Shown here one piece after another: positions 17,359-25,613 of a DNA stretch of 38,593 nucleotides. Origin of the DNA: an uncultured Eubacteriales bacterium (GTDB lineage Bacteria; Bacillota; Clostridia; Lachnospirales; Lachnospiraceae); contig ONED01000035.1 in the NCBI GenBank assembly GCA_900316755.1, forward strand, positions 1 through 38,593, given 5' to 3'. The notes beneath the pieces were generated by a model. The model was not told the DNA's origin, did not search any database, and saw only the letters and a program-made list of their open reading frames with translations. Every line of letters starts with the position of its first letter. Position 1 is the first letter of the stretch. The position numbers and the translations under genes are program-made.

Positions 17359-17400
17359 GGGTACGGTGTAACTAAAATTGTTTACACCGTATCCCTTTGT
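17359..17400. terminator. Hairpin at the recombinase 3' end
   Basis: GGGTACGGTGTAA (17359-17371) pairs with TTACACCGTATCCC (17382-17395), 13 bp with one bulged T and a 10-base loop. It lies immediately after the - strand recombinase stop codon. Confidence 0.6.
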
Positions 17401-17866
17401 TACGCCACAAATTTGAAATCCTGCGGGTTGTTCCGTATTTCTTCCATCGTGGCAAGTATTTCTTTTTCGGTGGGAATGTCAATCATCCCTACCGCCGTAA
17501 AGTAGATGTCCACCTTGACATGGCTGTGACCGTCGGATTTGTCGCTGTTGTGGACTTCGATACGCTCAATCAGCGAATTGACAAGCGTAGGGGTAAGCTC
17601 CTTAATGTCGGTCATTTCCCGAAGTGTGCGGAGTACAAGCCTTTCAAGGACAATGTCACGGATATAGTGCATGGCGCATTCCCCTCTGCCGGATTTATAT
17701 TGGGAACAGCGGAAATGCTCCTGTTTCCTTTTCATGCTCTTGGCGGCGGCAAAGTGCATTTTCGCTTTGCAGTCATAACAATATACTAATCCCGAAAAGA
17801 GGCTTGTCCTGCCGGTTTTTGTCGGTCTGCGCTTGTGTTTCCGAAGCTCCTGCACCGGTACGCTTG
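17400..17866 (-). pseudogene. C-terminal remnant of a large serine recombinase
   Basis: About 150 residues remain of a protein that is usually ~500-550. The C-terminal recombinase zinc ribbon is clear: LFSGLVYCYDCKAKMHF, then RCSQYKSGRGECAMHYIRD. It is followed by the tail LTPTLVNSLIERIEVHNSDK and DIYFTAVG. The catalytic N-terminal domain is absent. Its homology begins abruptly near 17860, where it abuts the ParB remnant in another frame, so a deletion joined the two genes. It belongs to the Tn4451/Tn916-like ICE group of recombinases that typically sit at one element end, as here next to attL. Confidence 0.88.
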
Positions 17867-18264
17867 CCCTGTTGTTTCATTGCTTCCATTTTCATTTTGT
17901 AGGAAAAGGCTTTCTCCGATGGGAGCAGCCTTTCACGGTGCAGGTTGCTGTCTACAACGGCAATCATCGCTTCACTGCGGTCAAGGGGATAAATTAAGGC
18001 GGGGACTTCGGAAAACCCCGCTTTGACGGCGGCGTGTAAACGCCTGTGTCCGCTTATCACTTCATATTCGTCTGTATTTTCAATCGGTCGGACTATCAGA
18101 GGGGAGATAATGCCTTGCTGCCTGATGCTCTCTGTAAGATTGTCCATATCCTCATCGTCCTGCACCTTGAAGGGGTGACCCTCAAAGGTACGGAGTTTGT
18201 CCACTTGGATATTTGCCGCCCTTTTCTTCGGCGGGTTATTGGTCTTGATTTCTGTATTTGTCAT
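17773..18264 (-). pseudogene. N-terminal remnant of a ParB/Spo0J-family protein
   Basis: The first ~140 residues match the ParB N-terminal domain of mobile elements: VQDDEDMDNLTESIRQQGII, PLIVRPI, YEVISGHRRLHAAVKAGFSE and DSNLHRERLLPSEKAFSYKM. The frame then leaves ParB homology near GKRTGAG and reads the recombinase sequence out of frame to a stop, so the helix-turn-helix part of ParB is lost. The start ATG overlaps the stop of the upstream relaxase remnant (ATGA), as expected for an intact ancestral operon. ParB proteins on such elements aid maintenance or partition. Confidence 0.85.
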
Positions 18265-18593
18265 CGTGCATACCTTCTTTCCTTATTTTTTGTGATAACG
18301 GCGGTTTCTGCCTGACGTTTGGTTTCCAGCAGTTCCTTGAATCTCGGTATCTTTTCAAGAACTGCCTTTGCGGTGGACAGTTCCTTGCGGAGAGGCTTGA
18401 TTTTTACGGAGATTTCCCGTGCCGCTTTGTTCAATCCATCATCTTTTTTGTGACGGTTGCGGTTGTAAATGGACTGCCTTTCTTTTTCCAAAGCGGAAAT
18501 CTGTTCACGCTTTTCATCGATAAAAGAAACAAGCTCCTGCAAAGAATCAATGTTGTTCCCGCATAGTGATGATATGTTGCTCAGTTTGAGAGA
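18261..18593 (-). pseudogene. C-terminal remnant of a relaxase/mobilisation protein
   Basis: About 110 codons are open from 18593, with a stop in frame just upstream (18596-18594), and end at 18261. The residues are coiled-coil and highly charged: LVSFIDEKREQISALEKERQ, then AAREISVKIKPLRKEL and a basic end KNKERRYAR. This resembles the C-terminal tail of clostridial ICE relaxases preceding a ParB gene. The catalytic HUH nickase domain is missing. Identification rests on composition and context more than on a diagnostic motif. Confidence 0.55.
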
Positions 18594-18595
18594 TC

Positions 18596-18633
18596 ATTCC
18601 TGACTCAACAAATCGCTTACTTGAAACAGGAAT
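18596..18633. repeat. Inverted repeat at the relaxase truncation point
   Basis: ATTCCTG (18596-18602) and CAGGAAT (18627-18633) face each other, with TCAA/TTGA pairing inside. It begins exactly where relaxase homology stops, so it may mark a recombination junction or serve as a regulator site. Apart from this, 18597-18723 shows nothing I can name. Confidence 0.35.
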
Positions 18634-18723
18634 TAACATCTTTTACATAAGGAATTTACTGCGACGATAAGGGATATAACAAGCGCAAAAATGTAAATTT
18701 TTTATTGTTTCGTGCGGATTTTA

Positions 18724-18752
18724 TTGCATTATAAGCACAGATTTGTTATACT
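18724..18752 (+). promoter_or_regulatory. Promoter of the XRE-TetR operon
   Basis: TTGCAT (18724-18729) and TATACT (18747-18752) are spaced by 17 bases. A second -10-like TATAAT follows at 18757-18762 without a good -35. Confidence 0.6.
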
Positions 18753-18790
18753 AATATATAATACCTTGAAGAAGTTTAAGGAGGCACAAC

Positions 18791-19012
18791 ATGGAAAACA
18801 CCACTCAGATATCCTATGACCGTTTATGGAAACTATTGATTGATCGTAAACTGAAAAAGAAAGGCTTGCAAGAACTAACGCACCTTAGCCCTTCGGTGAT
18901 TACGAAAATGGGCAGGAACGAGTCTGTTCACTTGGATACATTAGCAAAAATTTGTTATGCTCTGCGATGCAACATCGAAGACATTGTTGAAATAAAGCTG
19001 AAAGGAGAATAG
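18791..19012 (+). CDS. Cro/CI-type (XRE) small HTH regulator
   Basis: This 73-residue protein is nearly all helix-turn-helix: ISYDRLWKLLIDRKLKKKGL, ELTHLSPSVITKMGRNESVH, LDTLAKICYALRCNIEDIVE. The pattern is that of the short PF13443-type regulators that often sit beside mobile-element cargo. AAGGAGG lies six bases before the ATG. The TetR gene starts three bases after its stop, so the two regulators are co-translated. It probably represses its own promoter (inference). Confidence 0.88.
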   Translation: MENTTQISYDRLWKLLIDRKLKKKGLQELTHLSPSVITKMGRNESVHLDTLAKICYALRCNIEDIVEIKLKGE

Positions 19013-19014
19013 CA

Positions 19015-19575
19015 ATGGCGAATTTTACAAGGAATGCAATAAAATCCTCCTTTTTGAAGCTATTAAATGAACGACCGCTTTCCAAAATCACTGTAAAAGA
19101 CATTGTATCTGACTGCGGCGTCAATCGAAATACGTTTTATTACTATTTTGAAGATATTCCCAAGTTGATCGAGGATATCATAGTAGAGGATGCAGAGCGT
19201 ATTATACAGGACTTCCCGTCCGTGGCTTTGATTGAGGATTGCTTAAATGCCATGATCGATTTTGCTCTGGAACATAAGCGTGCCGTATTACATATCTACA
19301 ACTCGGTCAACCGGGACATCTATGAGCAGTACCTTTGGAAAATATGTGATCATGTGATAGAGAAGTATGTGGATACGGTTATGGACGGAAGAAAAATCAA
19401 TGAATCTGATGAGTATGTCATTCGTCAATATTTTGGCTGTATGCTGTTCGGAATTGTAGCCGGATGGCTGAATAAAGGAATGAAGGAAGATATCCAGTTA
19501 TCCTTCAAGCGCCTGTGTGAATTACAAAAAGGAACTGTTGAAGAAATGATCCGCCGTTGCGAGGAAAGAAAATAA
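19015..19575 (+). CDS. TetR/AcrR-family regulator
   Basis: The 186-residue protein has an N-terminal TetR DNA-binding domain (TRNAIKSSFLKLLNERPLSK, ITVKDIVSDCGVNRNTFYYY, FEDIPKLIEDII) and a helical ligand domain with an aromatic C-terminal segment (IRQYFGCMLFGIVAGWLNKG). AAAGGAG precedes the ATG. It is followed by a strong terminator and then by the DUF308-MMPL-repeat protein operon, which it likely controls. The effector is unknown; it could be a lipid or an antimicrobial. Confidence 0.9.
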   Translation: MANFTRNAIKSSFLKLLNERPLSKITVKDIVSDCGVNRNTFYYYFEDIPKLIEDIIVEDAERIIQDFPSVALIEDCLNAMIDFALEHKRAVLHIYNSVNRDIYEQYLWKICDHVIEKYVDTVMDGRKINESDEYVIRQYFGCMLFGIVAGWLNKGMKEDIQLSFKRLCELQKGTVEEMIRRCEERK

Positions 19576-19623
19576 ACAAGTCAGACATTTTCCTTTGTCT
19601 GTCTGTTTTTCAGTCAATGAGTA

Positions 19624-19655
19624 CCCTGTGCCTGATTTTCAGGCACAGGGCATTT
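19624..19655 (+). terminator. Rho-independent terminator after tetR
   Basis: CCCTGTGCCTG (19624-19634) pairs perfectly with CAGGCACAGGG (19640-19650), leaving a five-base loop, followed by CATTTTAA. Confidence 0.8.
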
Positions 19656-19687
19656 TAATGCCCGTATTCAGAAAAACAGGACGGCGC

Positions 19688-19693
19688 TATAAT
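19688..19693 (+). promoter_or_regulatory. -10 element for the DUF308/MMPL operon
   Basis: A perfect TATAAT lies 33 bases before the DUF308 start. The -35 is weak (TATTCA at 17 bases), as expected for a promoter needing or escaping a regulator. Confidence 0.45.
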
Positions 19694-19725
19694 ACTATCA
19701 GAAAACAAATGAGGAGGTTTGCACT

Positions 19726-20322
19726 ATGAAAATGCGTTCTGTAACACCAATGCGGATTGCAAAAATCGGCTATATTGTGATGTCCGTTATGTTTTGCATT
19801 GCCGGCGCTTTGTTCATTGCACTGCCGGATATTTCAATAACTATGATTGGTATATCCATGGGGATTGCAATGATCGTATTCGGTATTGTAAAACTCGTTG
19901 GATATTTTTCAAGAGATTTGTTCCGACTGGCCTTTCAATTTGACCTGGAACTCGGCATATTGCTGCTTGTTTTGGGATTGATTGTTCTGATCCGACCGGA
20001 TGATCTTATGCCATTCATTTGCATTGCTCTTGGAATTTCCATTCTGACAGATGGGCTATTTAAGGTTCAAATTGCTTTAGATTCCAAGAGATTCGGTATC
20101 AAAAGCTGGTGGGTGATTCTCGCTTTGGCGGTTGTCGCAGGGACTATCGGAGTGTTTCTTATTTTTCACTCCGCAAAGAGCGCTCAGTTCCTGACGGTAC
20201 TGCTCGGCGTTTCAATTTTAGCCGAAGGAATCTTGAATCTCTATACGGTAATCAGTACAGTGCTTATTATTAAGCATCAGCAGCCTGATGCTATTGAAAT
20301 TGAGTATTCTGAAACCAAGTGA
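19726..20322 (+). CDS. DUF308 (HdeD-like) membrane protein
   Basis: The 198-residue product has about six membrane helices in the paired arrangement of the DUF308/HdeD family (IGYIVMSVMFCIAGALFIAL, ITMIGISMGIAMIVFGIVKL, ILLLVLGLIVLIRP, FICIALGISILTDGLFKVQI, WVILALAVVAGTIGVFLIF, LLGVSILAEGILNLYTVIS). HdeD relatives are linked to acid or envelope stress, but the biochemical role is unknown. GAGGAGG lies eight bases before the ATG. It leads an operon with the MMPL exporter 18 bases downstream. Confidence 0.82.
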   Translation: MKMRSVTPMRIAKIGYIVMSVMFCIAGALFIALPDISITMIGISMGIAMIVFGIVKLVGYFSRDLFRLAFQFDLELGILLLVLGLIVLIRPDDLMPFICIALGISILTDGLFKVQIALDSKRFGIKSWWVILALAVVAGTIGVFLIFHSAKSAQFLTVLLGVSILAEGILNLYTVISTVLIIKHQQPDAIEIEYSETK

Positions 20323-20340
20323 AAGGATAGGTGATGATTT

Positions 20341-22479
20341 ATGCGTTTTTCAAAAGCGGTCGTAAAGCACCGCATACTGATTCTGATTGTTGTCCTTGTA
20401 TTGATGATACCGTCCGTACTCGGAATGGCGGGAACAAGGATCAACTATGATATGCTCGACTATTTGCCGGAGGATATGGAAACGGTAATTGGGCAGAATG
20501 AGCTTTTAGAAGATTTCGGAAAAGGGGCTTTTTCCTTTATCATCGTGGAGGATATGCCTGCTAAAGATGTAGCGGCTCTGAAAGAGAAAATCGAACAGGT
20601 TGATCATGTAGAAACGGTTCTTTGGTATGATTCTATAGCCGATCTTTCTATTCCGATGGAACTTTTGCCGGATAAAATCTATAACGAATTTAACACAGAG
20701 AACGCCACAATGATGGCAGTATTCTTCGATACCTCTACATCCTCAGACATTACCATGGATGCGATTCGGGAGATTCGCCAGATTGCTGGGAAACAGTGTT
20801 TTGTCTCAGGTATGTCGGCGCTTGTGACTGATCTGAAAGATTTGTGTGAAAAGGAAGAACCGATTTATGTCGGGATTGCTGTGCTGCTCGCCTGTGTAGC
20901 CATGCTGGTGTTCCTTGATAGCTGGCTGGTTCCGTTTGTGTTTCTTGCCAGTATCGGTATGATGATTTTGCTCAATCTCGGAACGAACTATTTTATGGGC
21001 GAAATCTCTTATATCACAAAGGCGCTTTCGGCTGTTTTACAGCTTGCCGTTACCATGGATTATTCCATCTTCCTTTGGCATAGCTACAACGAGCAGCGAA
21101 CACGGTGCGACGACAACAAAGCGGCTATGGCTGTTGCCATTAAAGAAACACTGGCCTCTGTAGTTGGCAGTTCCATTACAACGGTTGCCGGGTTTATTGC
21201 GCTTTGCTTCATGTCCTTTACGATGGGGCGCGACCTTGGCATCGTTATGGCGAAGGGTGTGCTGCTTGGCGTCCTGGGCTGTGTGACCGTTCTTCCGGCA
21301 TTGATTCTTGTGTTCGATAAACCCTTGCGAAAAACCAAGCATAAATCTCTCATTCCCAACATGGGCGGTTTTGCCAAAGGCGTTGTTCGCATATTCCCCG
21401 TGTTCATTGTAATCTTTGCTTTGCTGATCCTGCCGAGCTATTACGGTTACAGTAAAACAAATGATGAAGTTTATTATGACATGGGACAGTGCCTGCCGGA
21501 GGATATGGAATATGTAATTGCCAACAGTAAGCTGTCAGAGGATTTTGACATCGCATCGACCCATATGCTGTTGGTGGATGCAAATCTCCCCGCAAAATCC
21601 GTTCGCTCCATGATGAAAGAAATGGAGCAGGTAGACGGCGTGAAGTATGTTCTTGGGCTGGAATCCGTGATTGGCTCCCGCATACCGGAGGAAATTTTGC
21701 CGGAATCCATTACAAGTATTCTGAAAAATGATAAGTGGGAACTGTTGCTGATCAACTCTGAATATAAAGTGGCAAGCGACGCGGTTAACGATCAAATTAG
21801 CGATCTGAATACAATCCTGAAAAAATACGATGAAAGCGGTATGCTGATTGGCGAAGCGCCCTGCATGAAGGACATGATTGAAACAACCTCTCATGATTTT
21901 CAAGTTGTCAATGCCATTTCCATCCTTGCAATTTTCATCATAATAGCTTTGGTGGAGAAAAGCTTGTCTTTGCCGTTTATTTTGATCTCTGTAATAGAGG
22001 TTGCAATCTTTATTAACCTTGGATTACCTCATTATTTGGGTCAGAGCCTTCCGTTTATCGCCCCCATCTGTATCAGCACGATTCAGCTTGGTGCAACCGT
22101 AGACTACGCAATTTTAATGACGACTCGGTACAAAGCGGAGCGAATACGAGGGAATGGCAAGAAGGACGCTGTATGGACGGCGCTTTCCACCTCGATTCCG
22201 TCCATTATCGTATCGGGTATGGGACTATTTGCTGCAACTTTTGGAGTTGCGATTTATTCTGACATTGATATCATCGGTTCCATGTGTATGCTGATGGCAA
22301 GAGGCGCCATTGTCAGTATGCTTGCAGTTATCTTTATTCTACCGGCGCTTCTGCTCCTGTGTGATAAGATCATCTGCGCAACTACTTGGGGTATGAGAAA
22401 GAAAACTCATTTTACGGACGATTCCGGTCATGCCGAAACGCCGATCAACTTAGAAAAATTGGAGGTACTTACGAAATGA
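20341..22479 (+). CDS. MMPL/RND-family exporter
   Basis: The 712-residue protein has the duplicated RND/MMPL layout: TM1 (VKHRILILIVVLVLMIPSVL), a first outer domain (INYDMLDYLPEDMETVIGQN), a helix bundle with AVTMDYSIFLWHSYNEQR, then a second copy (VRIFPVFIVIFALLILPSYY; DEVYYDMGQCLPEDMEYVI; GATVDYAILMTTRYKAER). The paired Asp-Tyr in TM4-like helices are the proton-relay positions of RND pumps. Such proteins export lipids, peptides or drugs by proton motive force. Its stop overlaps the start of the next gene (ATGA), implying coupled production of the SGxxxL-repeat partner. Confidence 0.9.
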   Translation: MRFSKAVVKHRILILIVVLVLMIPSVLGMAGTRINYDMLDYLPEDMETVIGQNELLEDFGKGAFSFIIVEDMPAKDVAALKEKIEQVDHVETVLWYDSIADLSIPMELLPDKIYNEFNTENATMMAVFFDTSTSSDITMDAIREIRQIAGKQCFVSGMSALVTDLKDLCEKEEPIYVGIAVLLACVAMLVFLDSWLVPFVFLASIGMMILLNLGTNYFMGEISYITKALSAVLQLAVTMDYSIFLWHSYNEQRTRCDDNKAAMAVAIKETLASVVGSSITTVAGFIALCFMSFTMGRDLGIVMAKGVLLGVLGCVTVLPALILVFDKPLRKTKHKSLIPNMGGFAKGVVRIFPVFIVIFALLILPSYYGYSKTNDEVYYDMGQCLPEDMEYVIANSKLSEDFDIASTHMLLVDANLPAKSVRSMMKEMEQVDGVKYVLGLESVIGSRIPEEILPESITSILKNDKWELLLINSEYKVASDAVNDQISDLNTILKKYDESGMLIGEAPCMKDMIETTSHDFQVVNAISILAIFIIIALVEKSLSLPFILISVIEVAIFINLGLPHYLGQSLPFIAPICISTIQLGATVDYAILMTTRYKAERIRGNGKKDAVWTALSTSIPSIIVSGMGLFAATFGVAIYSDIDIIGSMCMLMARGAIVSMLAVIFILPALLLLCDKIICATTWGMRKKTHFTDDSGHAETPINLEKLEVLTK

Positions 22480-24686
22480 AAAGGTCTATGATAAAGCCGA
22501 TTGCAATCTGTCTTTGCATGATACTGCTTGTTAGTTCCAGTGTTGCAGCATTTGCACTGACAAACGAAAAAAAGGAAGAAGCTGAACAACCGCAGACTAT
22601 GTCAACTGGCAATACTGCAGAGGAACAGAGCAATTCTAAGGATGAAACAGTATATGTCATAGCCGGAGCAGACGGCTCGGTACAAAAAATCATTGTCAGT
22701 GACTGGATTAAAAACACGCTTGGCAGTAACACGATCCGTGATAAGAGCGAACTGACGGATGTAGAAAATGTCAAGAGTGATGAAAGTTATACGCTTGGCA
22801 ACGATAATACTCGTGTCTGGGACGCACAAGGCAATGATATTTACTATCAGGGCAATATCGAAAAGGAACTGCCTGTTGGACTGTCCGTTACATACAAGTT
22901 GGACGGTAAAACAGTATCTCCTGCAGAATTGGCTGGGAAAAGCGGTAAGGTGACGATCCGTTTCGACTATACGAATCAACAATACGAGTATGTTGAGATT
23001 GATGGGCAAAAGGAAAAAATCTACGTGCCTTTTGCAATGCTTACGGGTATCCTGCTGGACAATGATGTTTTCACAAATGTAGAGATCACCAACGGGAAGC
23101 TCATTAACGATGGCAGCCGCACTGCCGTGATTGGTATCGCTTTCCCCGGACTTCAGGATAACCTTGCGATTTCTCCTGAGAAGCTGGAAATTCCCGATTA
23201 TGTGGAGATTACTGCCAATGCAAAAAACTTTAAGCTTGGTATGACAATCACTCTGGCAGCCAATGAGTTGTTTAACGAGATGGATGCGGATCATCTCGAC
23301 TCGATCAGTGATCTGAGCGGTTCGCTTGGTGAAATGTCAGATGCCATGGAACAGTTAATGGACGGTTCCTCCCAGCTTTACGATGGGCTTTCCACACTAC
23401 TTGAAAAATCCGGAGAGTTGGTGGAAGGCATTGATAAATTGACCGCTGGCGCAGAAGCCTTAAAAACCGGCGCAGGTGATCTGGATACCGGTGCGGCCAA
23501 ACTACAATCTGGTGCAGCACAATTATCCGAGGGATTAAATACGCTCGCGTCCAATAATGATTCGCTGAATGGAGGCGCTAAACAGGTATTTGAGACGTTG
23601 CTTTCTGCCGCCAATACTCAGCTTGCCGCTGCGGGATTAGATGTACCGGCATTAACGATAAGCAACTATGCCGATGTGTTGACTGGTGTGATCGCTTCTC
23701 TGGATGAAAATGCGGTCTACGAAAAGGCGCTTGCGGCAGTTACAGCGGCAGTCGAGGCACAACGCCCTTATATAGAGGGGCAAGTAACGGCGGCAATCCG
23801 TGTAAAAGTAACTGCACAGGTAACGACTGCTGTAAGAGAACAGGTCACAATACAGGTGACAGAAGCAATTCATCAAACCATAACAGAACAAGTCATTTAT
23901 GCTGCAACAGGAATGGATCAGGCAAGCTACGACGCTGCGATCGCTGCCGGTATGATTGATGAAGAAACCCAAGCTGCGATCAATGCCGCAATTGCTGAAC
24001 AAATGCAAAGTGAGTCGATTTTTCAGATGATTGAAGATAAGACAACAGAACAGATGGCGTCAGAATCTGTTCAGGCGATGATCTCCGCAAACGTAGAGGA
24101 GCAAATGCAGAGCGATACGATAAAGGAAATGATTGCGACCAATACGGAATTGCAGGTACAAAAAGCGATTTCTGACAATATGGCTTCTGACGAAGTGCAA
24201 GCGCAGTTTGCTGCCGCCTCGGAAGGTGCAAAATCCGTGATTTCACTCAAAACATCGCTGGATAGCTATAACACCTTCTATCTCGGACTTCAATCTTATA
24301 CGGCTGGTGTTTCTCAGGCTGCTGCAGGCGCAGGAGAATTAAAAGCCGGTACAGATGATCTGAAAAGCGGAACAAGCAAGCTATATGCCGGAGCCACTGA
24401 ACTATACGACGGAATTCTTACTCTGAAAAACGGTACCCCCGCTCTTGTGGATGGTATTACACAGCTTCGGGACGGAGCAATGCAGCTTTCCGACGGTCTA
24501 AAGGAATTCAATGAGCAAGGCGTACAGAAACTTGTGGATGCAGTTGACGGCGATCTGACGGGACTTACCACGAGACTGCGGGCAACCATAGACGTGTCGA
24601 AAAATTACCGCTCTTTCTCAGGTATTGACGATAATATGGACGGTCAGGTAAAGTTCATTTATAGAACTGACGCCATTGAATCGTAA
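22476..24686 (+). CDS. Exported SGxxxL-repeat partner of the MMPL exporter
   Basis: This ~736-residue protein starts with a signal peptide (KPIAICLCMILLVSSSVAAF). A beta-rich domain (residues ~45-275) precedes two blocks of SGxxxLxxG-type repeats (SSQLYDGLSTLLEKSGELVE, LDTGAAKLQSGAAQLSEG; and SGTSKLYAGATELYDGILTL), the type found in YhgE/Pip proteins and in loops of some MMPL exporters. Between them are ~11-residue helical repeats (VTAQVTTAVREQVTIQVTEA; EQMQSESIFQMI). It lacks a C-terminal membrane segment. It would lie outside the membrane, helping the exporter as an adaptor or cell-wall spanning fibre (inference). The start has GGAGG ten bases upstream. Confidence 0.8.
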   Translation: MKRSMIKPIAICLCMILLVSSSVAAFALTNEKKEEAEQPQTMSTGNTAEEQSNSKDETVYVIAGADGSVQKIIVSDWIKNTLGSNTIRDKSELTDVENVKSDESYTLGNDNTRVWDAQGNDIYYQGNIEKELPVGLSVTYKLDGKTVSPAELAGKSGKVTIRFDYTNQQYEYVEIDGQKEKIYVPFAMLTGILLDNDVFTNVEITNGKLINDGSRTAVIGIAFPGLQDNLAISPEKLEIPDYVEITANAKNFKLGMTITLAANELFNEMDADHLDSISDLSGSLGEMSDAMEQLMDGSSQLYDGLSTLLEKSGELVEGIDKLTAGAEALKTGAGDLDTGAAKLQSGAAQLSEGLNTLASNNDSLNGGAKQVFETLLSAANTQLAAAGLDVPALTISNYADVLTGVIASLDENAVYEKALAAVTAAVEAQRPYIEGQVTAAIRVKVTAQVTTAVREQVTIQVTEAIHQTITEQVIYAATGMDQASYDAAIAAGMIDEETQAAINAAIAEQMQSESIFQMIEDKTTEQMASESVQAMISANVEEQMQSDTIKEMIATNTELQVQKAISDNMASDEVQAQFAAASEGAKSVISLKTSLDSYNTFYLGLQSYTAGVSQAAAGAGELKAGTDDLKSGTSKLYAGATELYDGILTLKNGTPALVDGITQLRDGAMQLSDGLKEFNEQGVQKLVDAVDGDLTGLTTRLRATIDVSKNYRSFSGIDDNMDGQVKFIYRTDAIES

Positions 24687-24798
24687 GAGACATACACTTT
24701 GCTCGTACTCGCTGGAGGATAATCTTAAAAAACTGCATGAAAAGATTGATACTTCCGACGCTTTGTGGTATGGTCAGGATGAAATGTAGATGTTAAAC

Positions 24799-24844
24799 AA
24801 AGCAGCCACTACGGACTTAATTGATCTGTAGCGGTTGCTTTTTA
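24799..24844 (+). terminator. Terminator of the MMPL operon
   Basis: AAGCAGCCACTAC pairs with GTAGCGGTTGCTT around an AT-rich loop and is followed by TTTTT. The stretch 24687-24785 before it holds an open frame ending LHEKIDTSDALWYGQDEM that I could not assign; it may be a gene remnant. Confidence 0.75.
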
Positions 24845-24860
24845 CTTGAGGAGTACAATA

Positions 24861-25060
24861 TGGGTTTGATTGCAAGATATTTTTTATGGTTTGGGGAATA
24901 TTGTTTATGACAAGCGCCGTTATCACCTGTGCTTTGGAATATCTTACTTCCTATGGCATGGAAAAACTGTTCCATGCCATAGGGTGGAACTATTATGGAG
25001 GATTTTGGTGCGGAGTATTGACACTGCTTTGTGGCTTATTAAATGATGAGCAAAGTGTTA
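24861..25060 (+). pseudogene. Fragment of a CmpB-like (putative type IV ABC transporter) membrane gene
   Basis: A start with GAGGAG (24861) stops after 16 codons, but another frame from ~24886 reads on: MVWGILFMTSAVITCALEYL then TSYGMEKLFHAIGWNYYG. The segment EYLTSYxMEKLFHAxxWxY is characteristic of PF06541 membrane proteins. Only ~60 residues remain, with at least one frameshift and no end of its own. It probably was cargo of the mobile element and is now decayed. Confidence 0.5.
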
Positions 25061-25103
25061 TCACTGCCCGTCACGATTTTACGATTATATGCGTTACAAT
25101 GCT

Positions 25104-25479
25104 TTAAGTGTAGATGATTTCCTCGTTCACAATCTCCATCGCACACGCCCGTATGTTATTCATCCTTCCGAACCATTCTAAGGCATTTTCTGCCTTTAGC
25201 TGTTCTGTAAATGCTCTGTGTCTGCTTCATGCCCTCTATGAGCCGTTCAAAGCGTTCCTGCGCTTGCTTGTCAATGTTGACAAGGTAGGCGTTTAGTTTG
25301 CCGCTTGTTAGAAGATTCATATACAAAACTTTGCGGTTCTGCTTTAAATACCTTGCGTGTCGCTGTCCCCATATGCCGATTGGCTTTGATTCTTCATTGG
25401 AAAGTATAAGGCTTGGCAAATTGTAATCGCCAGCCTGCGCATATGTCCCGCCCATTTGCTCAAAAATTGTCTTTTCCAT
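25104..25479 (-). pseudogene. tnpV: tnpV, frameshifted
   Basis: The frame from 25479 matches transposon-encoded TnpV (Tn4451 family): MEKTIFEQMGGTYAQAGDYN, PIGIWGQRHARYLKQNR, LLTSGKLNAYLVNIDKQAQE, RFERLIEGMKQTQ. After this it switches to a wrong frame and stops at 25156. The correct tail (QLKAENALEWFGRMNNIRAC, then MEIVNEEIIYT and TAA at 25104) is intact in the neighbouring frame, so one indel near 25205 has broken the gene. GGAGG precedes the ATG. TnpV is a small element protein of unclear function; it identifies the element type. Confidence 0.88.
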
Positions 25480-25613
25480 GCTTTAAACCTCCGTTATCTT
25501 CATTTTGAATTTTTTGATAGGTGCGTTGATGATTTTGATTTCGCATATCTTTCGCCTTTGCTATCGCCCGTAAGTTGTATTTCAATATTTTTCTCAAATT
25601 ACTTCCTTATGTG

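Noticed and set aside
22602-23294. A 230-codon frame on the - strand
   Set aside because: It is antisense to the SGxxxL-repeat protein gene, whose signal peptide, coupling and repeats are convincing.
23760-24200. Short period repeats as a CRISPR-like array
   Set aside because: The periodicity is at protein level inside an open frame (11-residue helical repeats), and the DNA repeats are not identical.
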